NCBI GenBank assembly: GCA_964621905.1
Contig: CAZUNG010000011.1
Span: forward strand, 1 to 64,000
Source: Ruminococcus_G sp964621905
GTDB taxonomy: Bacteria > Bacillota > Clostridia > Lachnospirales > Lachnospiraceae
Direction of reading: 5' to 3'
Length of the DNA stretch: 64,000 nucleotides
The notes beneath the pieces were generated by a model. The model ran no database searches, was not told the origin of the DNA, and worked only from the letters and a program-made list of their open reading frames with translations. A program made the translations under genes and the position numbers. Below, in pieces: positions 8,543 through 17,427 of this stretch. Position 1 is the stretch's first letter, and every line of letters starts with the position of its first letter.

Positions 8543-9832
8543 ATGGTTGAAATTAAACTGCCGTTTGGAAAAGACATGATGGATATTACAGTTCCGGAAA
8601 CGAGACTGCACGGTGTACTGCAGTCAAAAGCACATATGTACAGCGCACACAATACAGAGGAGGAACTGATAAGGGAGGCTTTGAATAGCCCGATAGGTAC
8701 CGACAGACTGTCTGAACTGGCAAAAGGGAAACACAATATTGTGCTGATCGCCAGTGATCATACCCGTCCGGTTCCAAGCAAAGTGATTTTGCCTCCGATG
8801 ATTGAGGAAATCAAAAAAGGCAGTCCCGAAGCGACGCTTACTGTTTTGATCGCAACGGGATTCCACCGGCCGACGACGAGGGAAGAATTAATCGAAAAAT
8901 TTGGGACTGATATTGTCGATGATCCGTCCATTCGGTTTGTGGTGCACCAAAGCGAAAAGGCAGAGGATATGGTATCGATAGGGACACTGCCGTCGGGAGG
9001 AGAACTTCTGATCCATCGTGTCGCTGCCGCTGCGGATCTGCTGATATCAGAAGGATTTATTGAGCCACATTTTTTTGCCGGCTTTTCCGGAGGTCGTAAG
9101 AGTGTTCTTCCGGGTATCTCAAGCAGGAGGACAGTACTGGCAAACCACTGTTCGGAATTTATCGCAGATGCCAATGCACGGACAGGCATCCTGGAGGGAA
9201 ATCCCATACACCGGGATATGGTCTGGGCTGCGGGGCGTGCCAATCTTGCATTTATCGTGAATGTGATCCTGGATGAGAAAAAGAAGGTCATTAAGGCTTT
9301 CGCCGGTCATTTTGAACAGGCGCATCAGGCCGGCTGTGCATTTGCTGATCAACTTTTCGGAGTGGATGCTGTGCTGTCAGATATTGTGGTGTCTACAAAC
9401 GGGGGCTATCCCCTGGATCAGAACATCTATCAGACTGTCAAGGGAATGACCGCCGCGGAGGCTTCCTGCCGCGCAGGGGGAGTTATCATCATGTGTTCCA
9501 GCTGCAGTGATGGGCATGGCGGACAGAATTTTTATGATACCTTCGCCGAAGAACAATCAGAAGATGTGATTATGGAACGTATTTTAGGGACCAGGCGAAG
9601 TGAAACCGTTCCTGACCAGTGGGAGGCACAGATTCTATGCCGCGTTCTGATGAACTACCATGTAATTATGGTAACGCAGGCGCCGCGCAGGATGGTGGAG
9701 GCCATGCATATGACATATGCTTCAGATTTTGATGAGGCACTGAAATTGGCAGATCAACACCTGGAAAAAGTGGATGCCGATATCACAGTGATTCCGGACG
9801 GAGTGTCCGTGATTGTGAGAAAAAAGCAATAA
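8543..9832 (+). CDS. larA: Nickel-pincer lactate racemase
   Basis: LarA interconverts D- and L-lactate using a nickel pincer nucleotide cofactor covalently held by a lysine. With ATG 8543 (AGGAAA upstream) the conserved residues fall at D72 and R75 (SDHTRP), H108 (GFHRP), H176 and K186 (EPHFFAGFSGGRKS) and H202 (NHCSEF). These agree within two positions with the residues known from the Lactobacillus plantarum enzyme. The frame is open to a GTG at 8519, which would add eight unsupported residues. It is the last gene of the operon before a terminator. The cofactor synthesis genes larB, larC and larE are not in this window, and neither is a lactate permease. Confidence 0.93.
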   Translation: MVEIKLPFGKDMMDITVPETRLHGVLQSKAHMYSAHNTEEELIREALNSPIGTDRLSELAKGKHNIVLIASDHTRPVPSKVILPPMIEEIKKGSPEATLTVLIATGFHRPTTREELIEKFGTDIVDDPSIRFVVHQSEKAEDMVSIGTLPSGGELLIHRVAAAADLLISEGFIEPHFFAGFSGGRKSVLPGISSRRTVLANHCSEFIADANARTGILEGNPIHRDMVWAAGRANLAFIVNVILDEKKKVIKAFAGHFEQAHQAGCAFADQLFGVDAVLSDIVVSTNGGYPLDQNIYQTVKGMTAAEASCRAGGVIIMCSSCSDGHGGQNFYDTFAEEQSEDVIMERILGTRRSETVPDQWEAQILCRVLMNYHVIMVTQAPRRMVEAMHMTYASDFDEALKLADQHLEKVDADITVIPDGVSVIVRKKQ

Positions 9833-9847
9833 TTTTTATTTCATTAT

Positions 9848-9875
9848 AAAAGGACGGTCATCCGTCCTTTTTATG
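9848..9875 (+). terminator. Terminator of the lactate operon
   Basis: AAAAGGACGG and CCGTCCTTTT form a 10-base stem with a 4-base loop, followed by further T bases. Confidence 0.93.
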
Positions 9876-9990
9876 CATTTATTTCCAAACACACAAAAAA
9901 GGAATGGTAAAATACTCTGAAAAATGGTAATATCAAACTATAAATTGCTGCAGGCTGTTTGGTTTTTACAGAAAGGAATAGGGAGAAGTG

Positions 9991-11505
9991 ATGAGAGGTT
10001 TAGATACTCCGATTAAGAAGATCCGAAAAGAAATATTTAAAGAAATTGCCAGGATAGCATTTGAGTCGGACCAGGAGCATTTTAAAGGTGAGATTGAAGC
10101 CATACCGTATCATATTGTTGAGGAACGCGCAAAATACCGTGACAGTATCTATCGGGAACGGGCCGTTGCAAGCGAACGGGTACGGCTTGCCATGGGTATG
10201 TCTCTGAGGCCGGAAAACCGGGCAGTGCATATTACAGCGGGGATTGATAAGAGTAATATTGATGAAAAATATTATGAACCTCCGCTGATGCAGGTGATTC
10301 CTTCTGCCTGCGATGCCTGTGAGCCAAACAGCTACATGGTGAGTGATATGTGCAGAGGGTGTGTGGCGCATCCCTGCCGCCAGGTCTGTCCCAAAGGAGC
10401 CATTATTGTAAAAAAGGGAAAATCCATTATTGATCAGGAAAAGTGTATCCGCTGTGGTAAATGCAAGCAAGTCTGTCCTTACGATGCGATCAGTAAGATG
10501 GAACGGCCCTGTGCCAGAGCATGCGGAGTCAATGCCATTGACAGTGATGAGCAGGGTCGTGCCACCATCGATCATAAAAAGTGTGTTTCCTGCGGTATGT
10601 GTATGGTGAGCTGCCCGTTTGGGGCGATCTCAGACAAATCTCAGATATTTCAGCTGTGTAAGGCACTGGGTGAGGAACAGTTTATTGTGGCCGAGGTTGC
10701 GCCGGCTTACATTGGACAGTTTGGGAAAAATGTGACACCTGAAAAGCTTAAAGCGGCCCTTTTGCTGCTTGGTTTTCGGGAAGTCTATGAGGTCGCTCTG
10801 GGAGCGGATATCGGTGCCATATCAGAGGCGCATCATTATGCGCAGAAAGTTGTGACTGGGGAACTGCCGTTTCTTCTGACTTCCTGCTGTCCGTCCTGGT
10901 CACTGCTGGCGAAAAAACATTTTCCGGACCTGGTGGGAAGTGTATCACAGGAGCTGACCCCTATGGTTGCAACTGCCCGCAGTATCAAACAGAAGCATCC
11001 GGATGCCCGTGTAGTGTTTATCGGTCCCTGTGCGTCCAAGAAACTGGAGGCTTCCAGGCGCACGGTTCGAAGTGATGTGGATTTTGTAATTACCTTTGAG
11101 GAGCTGCTGGGGATGTTTGAAGCCAAAGGCATTGAACTGGAAAAAATGGAACCCTCCGGAGGTAATTTTGCCATGAATGATGCGACTGCCGCGGGGCGGG
11201 GATACGCGGTGGCCGGTGGAGTGGCTGAAGCGATCCGTCAATGCCTGGAAGTCTATTATCCGGATGTGCCGGTTCATATTGAGCATGCGGAAGGACTTGC
11301 AGACTGTAAGAAGGCTCTGGTCATGGCAAAAGCCGGAAAGCTGAACGGATGCCTGATTGAGGGAATGGGGTGTCCCGGCGGATGCATGGCGGGAGCCGGA
11401 ACAAATGTTTCCATAAAAGCAGCGGCCGGGGAATTGAAAAAACTGCAGGCAGCTTCAAAACAGAAAATTCCTTCTAAAGATTTGCTGGAACTTCATTTAG
11501 AATAG
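9991..11505 (+). CDS. Monomeric [FeFe] hydrogenase, group B type
   Basis: A 504-residue protein with a divergent N-terminal region (1-95), then Cys-rich [4Fe-4S] segments (about 100-215, including CIRCGKCKQVCP and CVSCGMCMVSCP), then the H-cluster domain. The three H-cluster signatures are visible: TSCCPSW (L1), FIGPCASKK (L2) and EGMGCPGGCMAGAG (L3). The double Cys in L1 is the form seen in group B hydrogenases rather than the TSCSPAW of classical group A. It would evolve or sense hydrogen with ferredoxin as electron partner; group B enzymes are poorly characterised. GGGAG lies five bases before ATG 9991. The gene stands alone between two terminators. Confidence 0.9.
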   Translation: MRGLDTPIKKIRKEIFKEIARIAFESDQEHFKGEIEAIPYHIVEERAKYRDSIYRERAVASERVRLAMGMSLRPENRAVHITAGIDKSNIDEKYYEPPLMQVIPSACDACEPNSYMVSDMCRGCVAHPCRQVCPKGAIIVKKGKSIIDQEKCIRCGKCKQVCPYDAISKMERPCARACGVNAIDSDEQGRATIDHKKCVSCGMCMVSCPFGAISDKSQIFQLCKALGEEQFIVAEVAPAYIGQFGKNVTPEKLKAALLLLGFREVYEVALGADIGAISEAHHYAQKVVTGELPFLLTSCCPSWSLLAKKHFPDLVGSVSQELTPMVATARSIKQKHPDARVVFIGPCASKKLEASRRTVRSDVDFVITFEELLGMFEAKGIELEKMEPSGGNFAMNDATAAGRGYAVAGGVAEAIRQCLEVYYPDVPVHIEHAEGLADCKKALVMAKAGKLNGCLIEGMGCPGGCMAGAGTNVSIKAAAGELKKLQAASKQKIPSKDLLELHLE

Positions 11506-11522
11506 TACGATAGATACTGAAC

Positions 11523-11560
11523 AAAAAAGCGTTTATCCGACGGCGGGTAAACGCTTTTTT
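11523..11560 (+). terminator. Terminator of the hydrogenase gene
   Basis: A 13-base perfect stem (AAAAAAGCGTTTA with TAAACGCTTTTTT) around a 12-base loop. The T-rich arm supplies the U tail. Confidence 0.93.
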
Positions 11561-11615
11561 GATGAAAGACTGACTAACTGCGTTTTTGCTGTAAAATATT
11601 GGCGACCGTTTTTTC

Positions 11616-11644
11616 TTGACTTGGAATTGTAAAGTTGTTAGAAT
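11616..11644 (+). promoter_or_regulatory. Sigma-A promoter of the SleB-like gene
   Basis: TTGACT, 17-base spacer, TAGAAT (5/6 and 5/6), 56 bases before the start codon. Confidence 0.75.
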
Positions 11645-11700
11645 AACTTCGTAATAAAACTTAATAATTTTGTAACAAACAATTCTTAGGAGGTTATTAT

Positions 11701-12615
11701 ATGAAAAACAGAATGGTACAGATTATACGGACGCTTGGGGGAGCCGCAGCACTTTCATTGCTGCTTGCAGTGCCGGTATTTGCTGAGGGCACAGAGACAA
11801 AAGCTATACAGGCAGAAGCTTCGGATGAAAATGTCTGGGATACGCGGGCAGTTGCAAATGTTATATCATGTGCAAATATAAGAAGTGAAGAAACAACGGA
11901 ATCGGCGCGTGTGGGCATCCTGCCGTCAGGAGCCATGGCTGATGTTATACAAAAAGGGGAATCCTGGACGCTGATTTCGTCAGGAGGAATCGAGGGCTAC
12001 ATAAGAAATGATCTTCTTGCCTTTGGTGAAGAAGCGAGAACAATATATGAAGCGCTCTATGGAAATCTGGTTGCTGCTGCACTTCCTGCAAATGATACCG
12101 CTGAACAGCCGGGTAATCAGAAAGCAGAAGCGGGATCTGCGGATTCAGAAGAAATCGCGGAAGATACGATAACGGAAGAAGGTGCAGAACCAGAGGAGAT
12201 TCAGGAAGAGACAGCGCCGGAAGCACAGGCTCTGCCGGCTCCGGAAGAAGAAGCGGCTGAGGAGACTGCAGGCGTCAGCGTATCCGGCGGAGAGCTTGAC
12301 CTGCTTGCAGCTATCATCCAGTGTGAGGCCGGCGGGGAGAGCCATGAAGGAAAAGTAGCAGTGGGTGCTGTCATTATGAACCGTATCCAGAGCAGCGATT
12401 TCCCAAACAGCATCCGTGATGTTGTTTATCAGGGAGGGCAGTTCTCACCTGTCGCAAGCGGCAAATTGTCGTCAGTTCTTCAGGAAGGTGCAAGAAGCGA
12501 CTGTTATGCAGCTGCACAGGAGGCGCTGAACGGTGTGAATCCGGTCGGAGACAGCCTGTACTTCAACAGCGGAAGCGGTAAAGGAATACAGATTGGAAAT
12601 CAGCATTTTTATTAA
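11701..12615 (+). CDS. Secreted cell wall hydrolase with SH3 domain (SleB/Hydrolase_2 family)
   Basis: Probable peptidoglycan lytic enzyme exported by an N-terminal signal peptide (hydrophobic core about 12-27, cleavage after VFA). Residues about 48-107 form a bacterial SH3 domain (CANIRSEE, SWTLISSGG, GYIRNDLL) that would bind the wall. A Glu/Ala/Pro-rich linker (about 118-193) leads to the catalytic domain (198-304), with IIQCEAGGESHEGKVAVGAVIMNRI holding the glutamate expected for SleB-type lysis and SLYFNSG near the end. The family includes the spore cortex enzyme SleB, but SH3-carrying members are common vegetative proteins, so a role in spores is not implied. AGGAGG precedes the ATG. 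Confidence 0.88.
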   Translation: MKNRMVQIIRTLGGAAALSLLLAVPVFAEGTETKAIQAEASDENVWDTRAVANVISCANIRSEETTESARVGILPSGAMADVIQKGESWTLISSGGIEGYIRNDLLAFGEEARTIYEALYGNLVAAALPANDTAEQPGNQKAEAGSADSEEIAEDTITEEGAEPEEIQEETAPEAQALPAPEEEAAEETAGVSVSGGELDLLAAIIQCEAGGESHEGKVAVGAVIMNRIQSSDFPNSIRDVVYQGGQFSPVASGKLSSVLQEGARSDCYAAAQEALNGVNPVGDSLYFNSGSGKGIQIGNQHFY

Positions 12616-12633
12616 TAACAGAGAATCTGTCAG

Positions 12634-12679
12634 GCAAATGGGAATTCGCATTCATGATGCGGTTCCCATTGCTTTTTTT
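12634..12679 (+). terminator. Terminator of the SleB-like gene
   Basis: AATGGGAA pairs with TTCCCATT outside an inner CGCAT/ATGCG stem, followed by seven T bases. Confidence 0.88.
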
Positions 12680-12697
12680 GGGGAAATAGCGTATACT
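12669..12697 (+). promoter_or_regulatory. Sigma-A promoter of the nfeD-stomatin pair
   Basis: TTGCTT, 17-base spacer, TATACT. The -35 box overlaps the 3' arm of the preceding terminator. It is 32 bases upstream of the next start codon. Confidence 0.6.
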
Positions 12698-12728
12698 CTT
12701 TAATAATAAAAAGGAGTGAGGAAGCGAT

Positions 12729-13166
12729 ATGGATCCGATAGTCTGGTTGATTTTACTGGTTGTTTTGATCATTATAGAAATCATTACGATGGGTCTGTCT
12801 ACCATCTGGTTTGCCGGTGGTGCACTGATCGCATTTGTTGCATCTCTTCTGGGTGTCAACGTAGTGATTCAGGTTGTCTTGTTTCTGGTGGTATCCATTT
12901 TGCTGCTTGTATCCACCCGTCCGGTTGCCATGCGGTATCTGAACCGCACGCGGGTCAGAACGAATGTTGAGAGTCTGATTGGGAAAAAAGCAGTTGTGAC
13001 TGAACGGATTGAAAATATTCATAGTCACGGGCAGGTTCAGGTAAACGGTCTGGAATGGATGGCGAGAAGCCTGAATGATGATGTGGAAATCGAAAAAGAT
13101 GAAATTGTATGCATTGTCCGCGTAGATGGTGTTAAACTAATTGTAGAGAGAGAAGGAGAAAAGTAA
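12729..13166 (+). CDS. NfeD-family membrane protein
   Basis: A 145-residue short NfeD protein. Residues 4-65 hold two or three membrane helices; residues about 80-143 form the soluble OB-fold domain of the NfeD C-terminus (GKKAVVTERI, GQVQVNGLEWMAR, VRVDGVKLIVE). Short NfeD proteins work with SPFH/stomatin partners in membrane microdomains. The stomatin gene starts one base after this stop, which supports a functional pair. AAGGAG precedes the ATG. Confidence 0.9.
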   Translation: MDPIVWLILLVVLIIIEIITMGLSTIWFAGGALIAFVASLLGVNVVIQVVLFLVVSILLLVSTRPVAMRYLNRTRVRTNVESLIGKKAVVTERIENIHSHGQVQVNGLEWMARSLNDDVEIEKDEIVCIVRVDGVKLIVEREGEK

Positions 13167-13167
13167 A

Positions 13168-14091
13168 ATGGGCGGAGTACTGATTTTAGTAATATTTTTA
13201 ATACTGATCCTGCTGGTGGTTTCTTCCTGCATCAAAATTGTACCGCAGGCCAAAGCATACGTGCTTGAACGTCTGGGAGCTTATCAGGCAACCTGGTCCA
13301 CAGGTCTGCATATGAAACTGCCGTTCATCGAGCGGATAGCAAAGAAGGTAAATCTGAAAGAACAGGTTGTTGACTTCCCGCCGCAGCCGGTCATCACGAA
13401 AGATAATGTAACGATGCAGATCGATACGGTTGTATTTTTTCAGATCACGGACCCTAAACTGTTTGCATACGGTGTGGAAAGTCCGATCATGGCGATTGAG
13501 AACCTGACCGCGACAACGCTGCGTAATATCATCGGAGATATGGAACTGGATGAGACACTGACATCACGTGAGATCATCAATACAAAGATGCGCGCTGCGC
13601 TTGACATTGCAACAGACCCGTGGGGGATCAAGGTCAATCGAGTGGAGCTGAAGAATATCATGCCTCCGGCTGCCATCCAGGAAGCGATGGAGAAACAGAT
13701 GAAAGCTGAGCGTGAGCGCCGCGAAGCGATTCTGAGAGCGGAAGGTGAGAAGAAGTCCACAGTTCTTGTAGCAGAAGGAAACAAAGAATCCGCTATCCTG
13801 GATGCCGAAGCGGAAAAGCAGGCGGCGATCCTGAGAGCGGAGGCACAGAAAGAAAAAATGATACGCGAAGCAGAGGGAGAAGCGGAAGCGATCCTGAAGG
13901 TACAGCAGGCGAATGCAGATGGTATCCGTTTCCTGAAAGAGGCGGGCGCTGATGAGTCTGTTCTGACGCTGAAGAGCCTTGAGGCACTCGGCACACTTGC
14001 GGAGGGCAATGCGACGAAGATCATCGTGCCGTCCGACATACAGGGACTTGCCAGCCTTGCGACTTCGCTGAAAGAGATTATGAAAGAGTAG
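13168..14091 (+). CDS. SPFH/stomatin-like membrane protein (QmcA/paraslipin type)
   Basis: A 307-residue protein with one N-terminal membrane helix (3-24), a band-7/SPFH domain (about 25-190; VPQAKAYVLERLG, IDTVVFFQITDP, LTSREIINTKM) and a long Ala/Glu/Lys-rich coiled coil (about 185-260, with AEGEKKS and AEAEKQA repeats) that drives oligomer formation. Such proteins organise membrane domains and modulate membrane proteases. It is paired with nfeD directly upstream, the usual arrangement. Confidence 0.93.
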   Translation: MGGVLILVIFLILILLVVSSCIKIVPQAKAYVLERLGAYQATWSTGLHMKLPFIERIAKKVNLKEQVVDFPPQPVITKDNVTMQIDTVVFFQITDPKLFAYGVESPIMAIENLTATTLRNIIGDMELDETLTSREIINTKMRAALDIATDPWGIKVNRVELKNIMPPAAIQEAMEKQMKAERERREAILRAEGEKKSTVLVAEGNKESAILDAEAEKQAAILRAEAQKEKMIREAEGEAEAILKVQQANADGIRFLKEAGADESVLTLKSLEALGTLAEGNATKIIVPSDIQGLASLATSLKEIMKE

Positions 14092-14115
14092 TGGATTCAA
14101 TTTGAATTCCGGAAC

Positions 14116-14163
14116 AGAGAGGATGCTGCAAAGGTGGTGCATCACCGCCGCAGCACCCTCTCT
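14116..14163 (+). terminator. Strong hairpin after the stomatin gene, possible terminator or mRNA structure
   Basis: AGAGAGG pairs with CCTCTCT, TGCTGC with GCAGCA, and an inner GGTGGTG/CACCGCC stem closes the loop. There is no T run after it (CTGGTTTC), so termination may be weak; it could instead protect the upstream message or separate the two operons. Confidence 0.55.
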
Positions 14164-14187
14164 CTGGTTTCATAAGGAGGGATTTTT

Positions 14188-15387
14188 TTGGAACCTGTGA
14201 TTGATTTATCGAAAGAGTATGGCATCGTGCTGGAAGGCGGAGGGGCCAAAGGTTCCTACCAGATCGGGGCGTGGAAGGCACTGAAGGAGGCAGGAGTCAG
14301 GATCAAGGGAGTTGCCGGCACGAGTGTCGGAGCACTCAACGGTGCATTTATCTGTATGGATGATATTGAAAAGGCAGAATATATCTGGGAACATATCACC
14401 AACTCCAGTGTCATGAAGGTGGACGATGAGGAAATGCGCCGCCTGATGAAAAATGAGGCTACGCTTGGTGAGGCGATGTCAATCTTCTTTAAAACATTTG
14501 GGGACGGCGGTGTGGACGTGGAGCCGCTGAAAGAACTCATCCGTACATATGTCCGGGAAGAAGATATTAAGAAATCACCGATTGAGCTGTTTATTCTGAC
14601 TTTTAATGTCGACCACATGAAGGAGCTGGACCTCAACCTGAAAGAGGTGGGAGAAGGGCGAATGCAGGATTACCTGCTGGCCAGCGCCTACATTTTTCCG
14701 CTGTTTAAAAATGAAAAGATTGACGGGAAGCGGTTCATCGACGGGGGCGCCATCAATAATGTTCCGCTGGGTTCCCTGATTGAGCGCGACTACAAGGATA
14801 TTATTGTGATACGGATCTTTGGAATCGGAAGGGAAAAGCATGTAAAAATCCCGGAGGATACAACGGTCGTCACGATCGCCCCGAGGGTTCATCTTGGAAA
14901 TATGCTGGACTTCGACGCCAAGAAGAGCCGCAGAAATATGAAGATCGGATATTACGACGCCAAACGGGTGATCTATGGGCTTGCCGGAAAGATATATTAT
15001 ATTGAAGAAAACCACGAAGAGTGCTATTATTTAAAGCAGCTGCTGGAGATTCCCCAGAGCATCTACGAAGGGCTGGCAGTGTCATACCATCTGTCGCCAA
15101 AACCAAAGGATTCTCTTCGAATGCTGACAGAGGTTATCCTTCCGGCGCTGGCGCTGGAATTTAAGCTGGGGAAATACTGGACATACCGTGAGTTGTATCT
15201 GGCGGTGCTGGAGGCAACGGCAAAATTATGCAAGGTTCCGAAATACTGTATCTATACGGCAGAGGAGTTAAAGGAGAAAGTGATTCAGAGGCTTCGGATG
15301 CTGGGAAAAGAAGAGAAAGATAAGATGCCGGCATTCATACGTTTCCTGGACCAGGACATAGAGGAGGAGAATTATCATGGCAAATGA
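14188..15387 (+). CDS. Patatin-like phospholipase
   Basis: Acyl hydrolase of the patatin family with a Ser-Asp dyad. Motifs are the oxyanion loop EGGGAKGSYQ (near 17-26), the nucleophile elbow GTSVGA (near 46-51) and DGGAINNVPLG for the catalytic aspartate (near 188). The catalytic domain covers about 10-215; the remaining 180 residues are a helical C-terminal part seen in cytoplasmic clostridial members, function unknown. No signal peptide. The start is TTG 14188, chosen because AAGGAGGG lies six bases upstream and no better start exists. The end overlaps the argF start by 11 bases. Confidence 0.88.
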   Translation: MEPVIDLSKEYGIVLEGGGAKGSYQIGAWKALKEAGVRIKGVAGTSVGALNGAFICMDDIEKAEYIWEHITNSSVMKVDDEEMRRLMKNEATLGEAMSIFFKTFGDGGVDVEPLKELIRTYVREEDIKKSPIELFILTFNVDHMKELDLNLKEVGEGRMQDYLLASAYIFPLFKNEKIDGKRFIDGGAINNVPLGSLIERDYKDIIVIRIFGIGREKHVKIPEDTTVVTIAPRVHLGNMLDFDAKKSRRNMKIGYYDAKRVIYGLAGKIYYIEENHEECYYLKQLLEIPQSIYEGLAVSYHLSPKPKDSLRMLTEVILPALALEFKLGKYWTYRELYLAVLEATAKLCKVPKYCIYTAEELKEKVIQRLRMLGKEEKDKMPAFIRFLDQDIEEENYHGK

Positions 15388-16417
15388 AGAAAAGAGAAAG
15401 CAGATGACAGAAAAGTTTTCTACAGGGAAGGGGCTTGCAGGACGTAATTTCCTGACACTGAAAGATTTTACAAAGCAGGAGATCGAGTATTTTCTGGACC
15501 TTGCGGCCAGACTCAAACGCTATAAAAAGCAAGGCCAGTCCGTTCGTTTTTATGAAGGGAAGAATATTGCGCTGATATTTGAAAAAACAAGCACCAGAAC
15601 ACGCTGTTCTTTTGAGGTTGCAGCACATGACCTTGGAATGGGTGTTACATATCTGGACCCTTCGGGATCACAGATTGGGAAAAAAGAAAGCATCGCGGAT
15701 ACGGCCCGGGTTCTGGGACGTATGTATGAAGGGATTGAATACCGGGGATATGGACAGGATATCGTAGAAGAACTGGCAAAACATGCCGGTGTTCCTGTCT
15801 GGAATGGACTGACAAATGAATACCATCCGACACAGATGCTGGCGGATCTACTGACAATCAGAGAACATCTGGGACGTCTGGAAGGTGTGAAGCTGGTATA
15901 TATGGGAGATGCCCGTTATAACATGGGAAATTCGCTGATGATCGCCTGTGCGAAGATGGGGATGCATTTTACAGCCTGCACGGCAAAAGAATATTTTCCA
16001 AACCCTGAACTGGTCGCGCAGTGCGAAGAATACGCCAGAGAAAGCAATGCTACGATTACACTGACGGAAGATGTTGAAAATGGCGTCAGGGATGCCGATG
16101 TGATCTATACGGATGTATGGGTGTCGATGGGCGAACCGGAAGAGGTGTGGGAAGAAAGAATCAATGCACTGAAACCGTACCAGGTAAATAAACACGTCAT
16201 GGACCTCGCAGCCAAAGAAGCTGTTTTCATGCATTGTCTGCCTGCATTCCATGATCTGAAGACAACGATCGGGAAACAGGTTTATGAAAAATATGGACTT
16301 ACGGAACTGGAAGTGACGGATGAAGTTTTTGAGGCTTCACAGTCGGTTGTGTTTGATGAGGCTGAGAATCGTATGCACACAATCAAAGCGGTGATCGTGG
16401 CGACACTCGGAGAATAA
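15377..16417 (+). CDS. argF: Ornithine carbamoyltransferase
   Basis: Forms citrulline from ornithine and carbamoyl phosphate (or the reverse in arginine catabolism). Signatures are the carbamoyl phosphate loop EKTSTRTR near residue 70, NGLTNEYHPTQ, the ornithine-side loop VWVSMGEPEEVW, and HCLPAFHD with the catalytic cysteine. Length of 346 residues is slightly above the usual 310-335 because of an N-terminal extension of about 20 residues. AGGAGG lies in the end of the patatin gene and the two overlap, so translation is probably coupled. No other arginine gene is nearby, so an anabolic or catabolic role cannot be decided. Confidence 0.94.
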   Translation: MANEEKRKQMTEKFSTGKGLAGRNFLTLKDFTKQEIEYFLDLAARLKRYKKQGQSVRFYEGKNIALIFEKTSTRTRCSFEVAAHDLGMGVTYLDPSGSQIGKKESIADTARVLGRMYEGIEYRGYGQDIVEELAKHAGVPVWNGLTNEYHPTQMLADLLTIREHLGRLEGVKLVYMGDARYNMGNSLMIACAKMGMHFTACTAKEYFPNPELVAQCEEYARESNATITLTEDVENGVRDADVIYTDVWVSMGEPEEVWEERINALKPYQVNKHVMDLAAKEAVFMHCLPAFHDLKTTIGKQVYEKYGLTELEVTDEVFEASQSVVFDEAENRMHTIKAVIVATLGE

Positions 16418-16424
16418 AAACGAA

Positions 16425-17408
16425 ATGAAAGCAGAAATTTTGAAGGTGCTCAGGCAAAGTGATACACACGTGTCCGGGCAGGAACTGTGTGAGCGGCTGG
16501 GTGTATCCAGAACTGCAGTCTGGAAAAATATCCGCAAGCTTCAGGAAGAGGGATATCAGATTGAGGCTGTCAGAAATAAGGGTTATCGTATGATTGAGGC
16601 CCCCGTGGATGCGTTTAATGCCGGTGAGATCAAAAGCCGCCTCGGTAAGAATCGTCTGATTCAGGAAGTTCTGTACAGGGAGGAGACGGATTCCACAAAC
16701 ACCTGGGCAAAACGTCTGGCAGAAGAAGGCGGTTCCTGTGGTACGCTGGTCGTGGCTGACCAACAGACACAGGGAAAGGGCCGCAGAGGAAAAACATGGA
16801 CTTCCCCGCCGGAAACCTCCGTGTATATGACACTGCTGCTGCGGCCGGATATTCTTCCGCAGTATGCCGCGCCCATTACCCTTGTGATGGGACTCTCTGT
16901 TGCCCAGGCACTGTCAGAGACGCTGGGACTTGCGGCCAGGATTAAATGGCCGAATGATGTGGTGGTTTCCGGAAAAAAGATCTGTGGGATTCTGACGGAG
17001 ATGAGTGCACAGATGGATTATGTGGAGTATCTTGTGGTTGGAACCGGAATCAATGTCAATATCCGCAAGTTTCCGGATGAGATCAAAGATATGGCCACGT
17101 CGGCGGCTATCGAGCTTGGGCATATCGTATCCAGGGCAGATCTCACAGCCGGGGTGATCCGGTGTTTTGAAAGAAACTATAAGATCTATCTTGAAAGCTG
17201 CAGTCTGAAAGGTCTGCTTTATGATTATCAGGAAATAATGGTCAATTATAACCGTGAAGTCAGGGTAATGGGTCCGGGGGAAGCGTTCGGGGGCATTGCC
17301 AGGGGCATTAACGCGGCGGGAGAACTGCTGGTTGAACGGCCGGATGGAAGTGTCACAGCAGTAACAGGCGGCGAAGTGTCGGTCCGGGGGCTTTATGGAT
17401 ACGTATAA
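16425..17408 (+). CDS. birA: Bifunctional biotin-[acetyl-CoA-carboxylase] ligase / biotin operon repressor
   Basis: A 327-residue BirA with all three domains. Residues 1-60 are a winged helix (CERLGVSRTAVWKNIRKLQEEGY), so this enzyme can also act as a repressor. The catalytic domain (about 75-265) shows TDSTNTWAK, the biotin-binding loop GKGRRGKTW and KWPNDVVVSGKKICGIL. The C-terminal SH3-like cap is about 275-325. The gene follows argF after seven bases. No biotin synthesis or transport gene lies in the window. Confidence 0.94.
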   Translation: MKAEILKVLRQSDTHVSGQELCERLGVSRTAVWKNIRKLQEEGYQIEAVRNKGYRMIEAPVDAFNAGEIKSRLGKNRLIQEVLYREETDSTNTWAKRLAEEGGSCGTLVVADQQTQGKGRRGKTWTSPPETSVYMTLLLRPDILPQYAAPITLVMGLSVAQALSETLGLAARIKWPNDVVVSGKKICGILTEMSAQMDYVEYLVVGTGINVNIRKFPDEIKDMATSAAIELGHIVSRADLTAGVIRCFERNYKIYLESCSLKGLLYDYQEIMVNYNREVRVMGPGEAFGGIARGINAAGELLVERPDGSVTAVTGGEVSVRGLYGYV

Positions 17409-17427
17409 AACCGAAGGGGGAATTGAC

